Shown: positions 4,911-5,011 of the stretch, in pieces
Layout of the letters: every line of letters starts with the position of its first letter
How positions within the stretch are numbered: the stretch's first letter is position 1
DNA from: a bacterium
GTDB lineage: Bacteria; Patescibacteriota; Minisyncoccia; UBA6257; GWB1-50-10
Direction of reading: 5' to 3'
DNA: 5,011 bases
Assembly: GCA_021825465.1 (NCBI GenBank)
Contig: JAKAGX010000041.1
Coordinates: 1-5,011, forward strand
Program-made: the position numbers and the translations under genes
Notes under the pieces: model-generated
Databases searched by the model: none
What the model saw: only the letters and a program-made list of their open reading frames with translations
Told to the model about the DNA's origin: nothing

Positions 4911-5011
4911 GAAAATACATTTACATTTTGATCGTCATCGTCGCGGCGATCGTTCTGTGGGAGATCTTCGGCATCAAGAAGCCGGCGGTTGCTCCCACCA
5001 TCGCGACGAAT
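4907..5011 (+). CDS. N-terminus of a membrane-anchored or secreted protein (cut by the window end)
   Basis: Thirty-five codons are present and remain open at the window edge. The sequence begins MRKYIYILIVIVAAIVLWE: a short basic start, then a hydrophobic segment (about residues 4-18), followed by IFGIKKPAVAPTIATN. This is the shape of an N-terminal signal anchor or uncleaved signal sequence with a Pro/Ala/Thr-rich extracellular linker. No lipobox cysteine is visible. Function cannot be told from what remains. The ATG overlaps the stop of the ATP-grasp gene (ATGA) and sits 7 nt after a consensus -10, so both coupling and leaderless expression are possible. Confidence 0.7.
   Translation, partial: MRKYIYILIVIVAAIVLWEIFGIKKPAVAPTIATN

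Noticed and set aside
1..5011. Alternative genetic code with UGA as a sense codon
   Set aside because: Several UGA codons end reading frames exactly where the next gene begins (2061, 3217, 4908), and no gene has an internal UGA, so UGA is a normal stop.
1..5011. tRNA, rRNA, CRISPR array, insertion sequence or prophage attachment site
   Set aside because: I found no cloverleaf-like segment, rRNA-like stretch, regularly spaced direct repeats, transposase motif or terminal inverted repeats.

Overview
The window looks like compact bacterial chromosome, moderately GC-rich by eye. Genes are short and tightly spaced, several overlap, and promoters sit almost on the start codons. Some proteins are the lineage-restricted kind common in Patescibacteria (CPR), which is my best guess at the source. 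That guess rests on style and family resemblance only, because no rRNA or marker gene is present. UGA behaves as a normal stop (for example at 2061-2063 and 3217-3219), which argues against the code-25 CPR groups.

Layout. Positions 1-51 may be the tail of a plus-strand gene, possibly an M15-type peptidase. Positions 52-143 are non-coding and hold a strong hairpin (98-125). On the minus strand the hairpin is followed by a T run, so it probably terminates the leftward gene at 144-728, a stand-alone RelA/SpoT-type HD hydrolase. A short divergent intergenic region (729-842) holds two interlocked promoters with a small inverted repeat between them. The rightward one drives a two-TM membrane protein (843-1340) and then a cysteine-rich, zinc-ribbon-like protein (1413-2063). 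This unit ends at a clear intrinsic terminator (2081-2113).

A second rightward operon starts directly behind that terminator. It encodes a Nudix hydrolase of the Ap4A type (2132-2572), a DUF167/YggU protein (2544-2762), a HIT-family protein (2773-3219), a DUF488 protein (3216-3731) and a cyanophycin-synthetase-like ATP-grasp ligase (3735-4910). Last comes the start of a membrane-anchored protein (4907 to the window edge). Gene junctions are overlaps or gaps of no more than 10 nt.

Functionally, three of the recognisable enzymes (HD, Nudix, HIT) belong to families that hydrolyse signalling or damage nucleotides such as (p)ppGpp and ApnA. The ATP-grasp ligase should form an amide or peptide bond on an unknown substrate. 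Nothing here is unmistakably a new defence or mobile system. The points most worth a second look are the repeated extended -10 motif placed for leaderless transcripts, the HxHxN variant in the HIT protein, the ATP-grasp ligase with an N-terminal CPxCG and no recognisable partner, and the unassigned zinc-ribbon protein.
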